From the NCBI GenBank assembly GCA_035279705.1, contig DATEHG010000069.1, forward strand, positions 1 through 64,000: DNA of 64,000 nucleotides, in the 5' to 3' direction. Position 1 is the stretch's first letter, and every line of letters starts with the position of its first letter. This document shows, piece after piece, positions 63,867-64,000 of this stretch. The notes beneath the pieces were generated by a model. That model did not search any database. It was not told where the DNA came from and worked only from the letters and a program-made list of their open reading frames with translations. The translations under genes and the position numbers were made by a program. This stretch comes from DATEHG01 sp035279705. Its GTDB lineage: Bacteria; Gemmatimonadota; Gemmatimonadetes; Gemmatimonadales; GWC2-71-9.

Positions 63867-64000
63867 GGCCGTCCGCGCCGCGCTCGCCATCGCGGGCAAG
63901 GATCTGCGCCTCGAATGGCGCAGCCGGAGTGCGCTGCTCTCGGCCGTCGTGTTCGCCGCGCTGGTGCTGGTGATCTTCAATTTCGCCCGCGACCCCACGG
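63859..64000 (+). CDS. ccmB: CcmB heme exporter permease, N-terminal part (cut by window end)
   Basis: The first 47 codons are present from ATG 63859: MAEAVRAALAIAGKDLRLEW, RSRSALLSAVVFAALVLVIF, then NFARDP. The hydrophilic start KDLRLEWRSRS followed by a first membrane helix matches CcmB. Continues beyond 64000. Confidence 0.8.
   Translation, partial: MAEAVRAALAIAGKDLRLEWRSRSALLSAVVFAALVLVIFNFARDPT

Overview
This window is GC-rich and densely coded, and it reads as a chromosomal segment of a Gram-negative-type bacterium. It carries lipoproteins with lipoboxes, a TolC-type outer-membrane factor, an OprO/OprP-type porin and a periplasmic DsbA/VKOR pair. The gene set, the protein style and the absence of phage or insertion sequences suggest a Gemmatimonadota-like environmental bacterium. 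That assignment is an inference from content only. Most genes lie in translationally coupled runs with ATGA or GTGA overlaps.

Layout. (1) 1-270 is the 3' end of kdpE. (2) 338-6657, minus strand, is a methionine operon (metH, a homocysteine methyltransferase/MTHFR fusion, a GNAT). It is preceded by what looks like a SAM-II-type riboswitch with an overlapping antiterminator and terminator. (3) 6742-10795, minus, holds YggU/YggT housekeeping genes, a lipoprotein, an acyl-ACP desaturase, a GNAT and a Yip1 membrane protein. (4) 11030-19459, plus, is a complete chemosensory operon: two stand-alone receivers, cheA, cheW, an MCP without a sensory domain, a HEAT-repeat protein, cheR and cheB. (5) 19478-23770, minus, holds mgtE, a lipoprotein, a PAP2 membrane enzyme and a carboxynorspermidine/saccharopine-type dehydrogenase with a structured leader. 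(6) 24171-28821 is a molybdate locus: modABC and an HTH-TOBE regulator on plus, and on minus an outer-membrane porin followed by a molybdopterin-domain gene broken by an in-frame TAA. (7) 28895-33443 has proline catabolism (P5C dehydrogenase), a secreted amidohydrolase, an unknown secreted protein and a MarR regulator with palindromic sites.

(8) 33486-41266, minus, is the PQQ region. pqqB is followed by three coupled regulatory genes (PAS-AAA+ protein, histidine kinase, NtrC-type regulator). Then come two tandem dyads 21 bp apart, a strong sigma-54 promoter match, and pqqA-C-D-E. I read this as a self-contained sigma-54 two-component circuit controlling PQQ synthesis, and it is the most notable system here together with the metH leader. 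(9) 41303-49057 has a hybrid sensor kinase and an MFS/HlyD/TolC export operon under a TetR repressor. (10) 49547-56554 is a mixed block: TPR protein, M16 zinc peptidase, SpeD-like protein lacking the catalytic serine, cyclic-nucleotide-binding domain protein, CDP-alcohol phosphatidyltransferase, OsmC and unknowns. (11) 56697-60043, plus, has a DsbA/VKOR disulfide pair and the Kup potassium transporter. (12) 60141-62096, minus, is acetyl-CoA synthetase. (13) 62467-64000, plus, has an anti-anti-sigma (STAS) protein, a receiver and the start of a ccmAB cytochrome c maturation cluster.

No rRNA, intact tRNA, CRISPR array, transposon or replication origin was seen.
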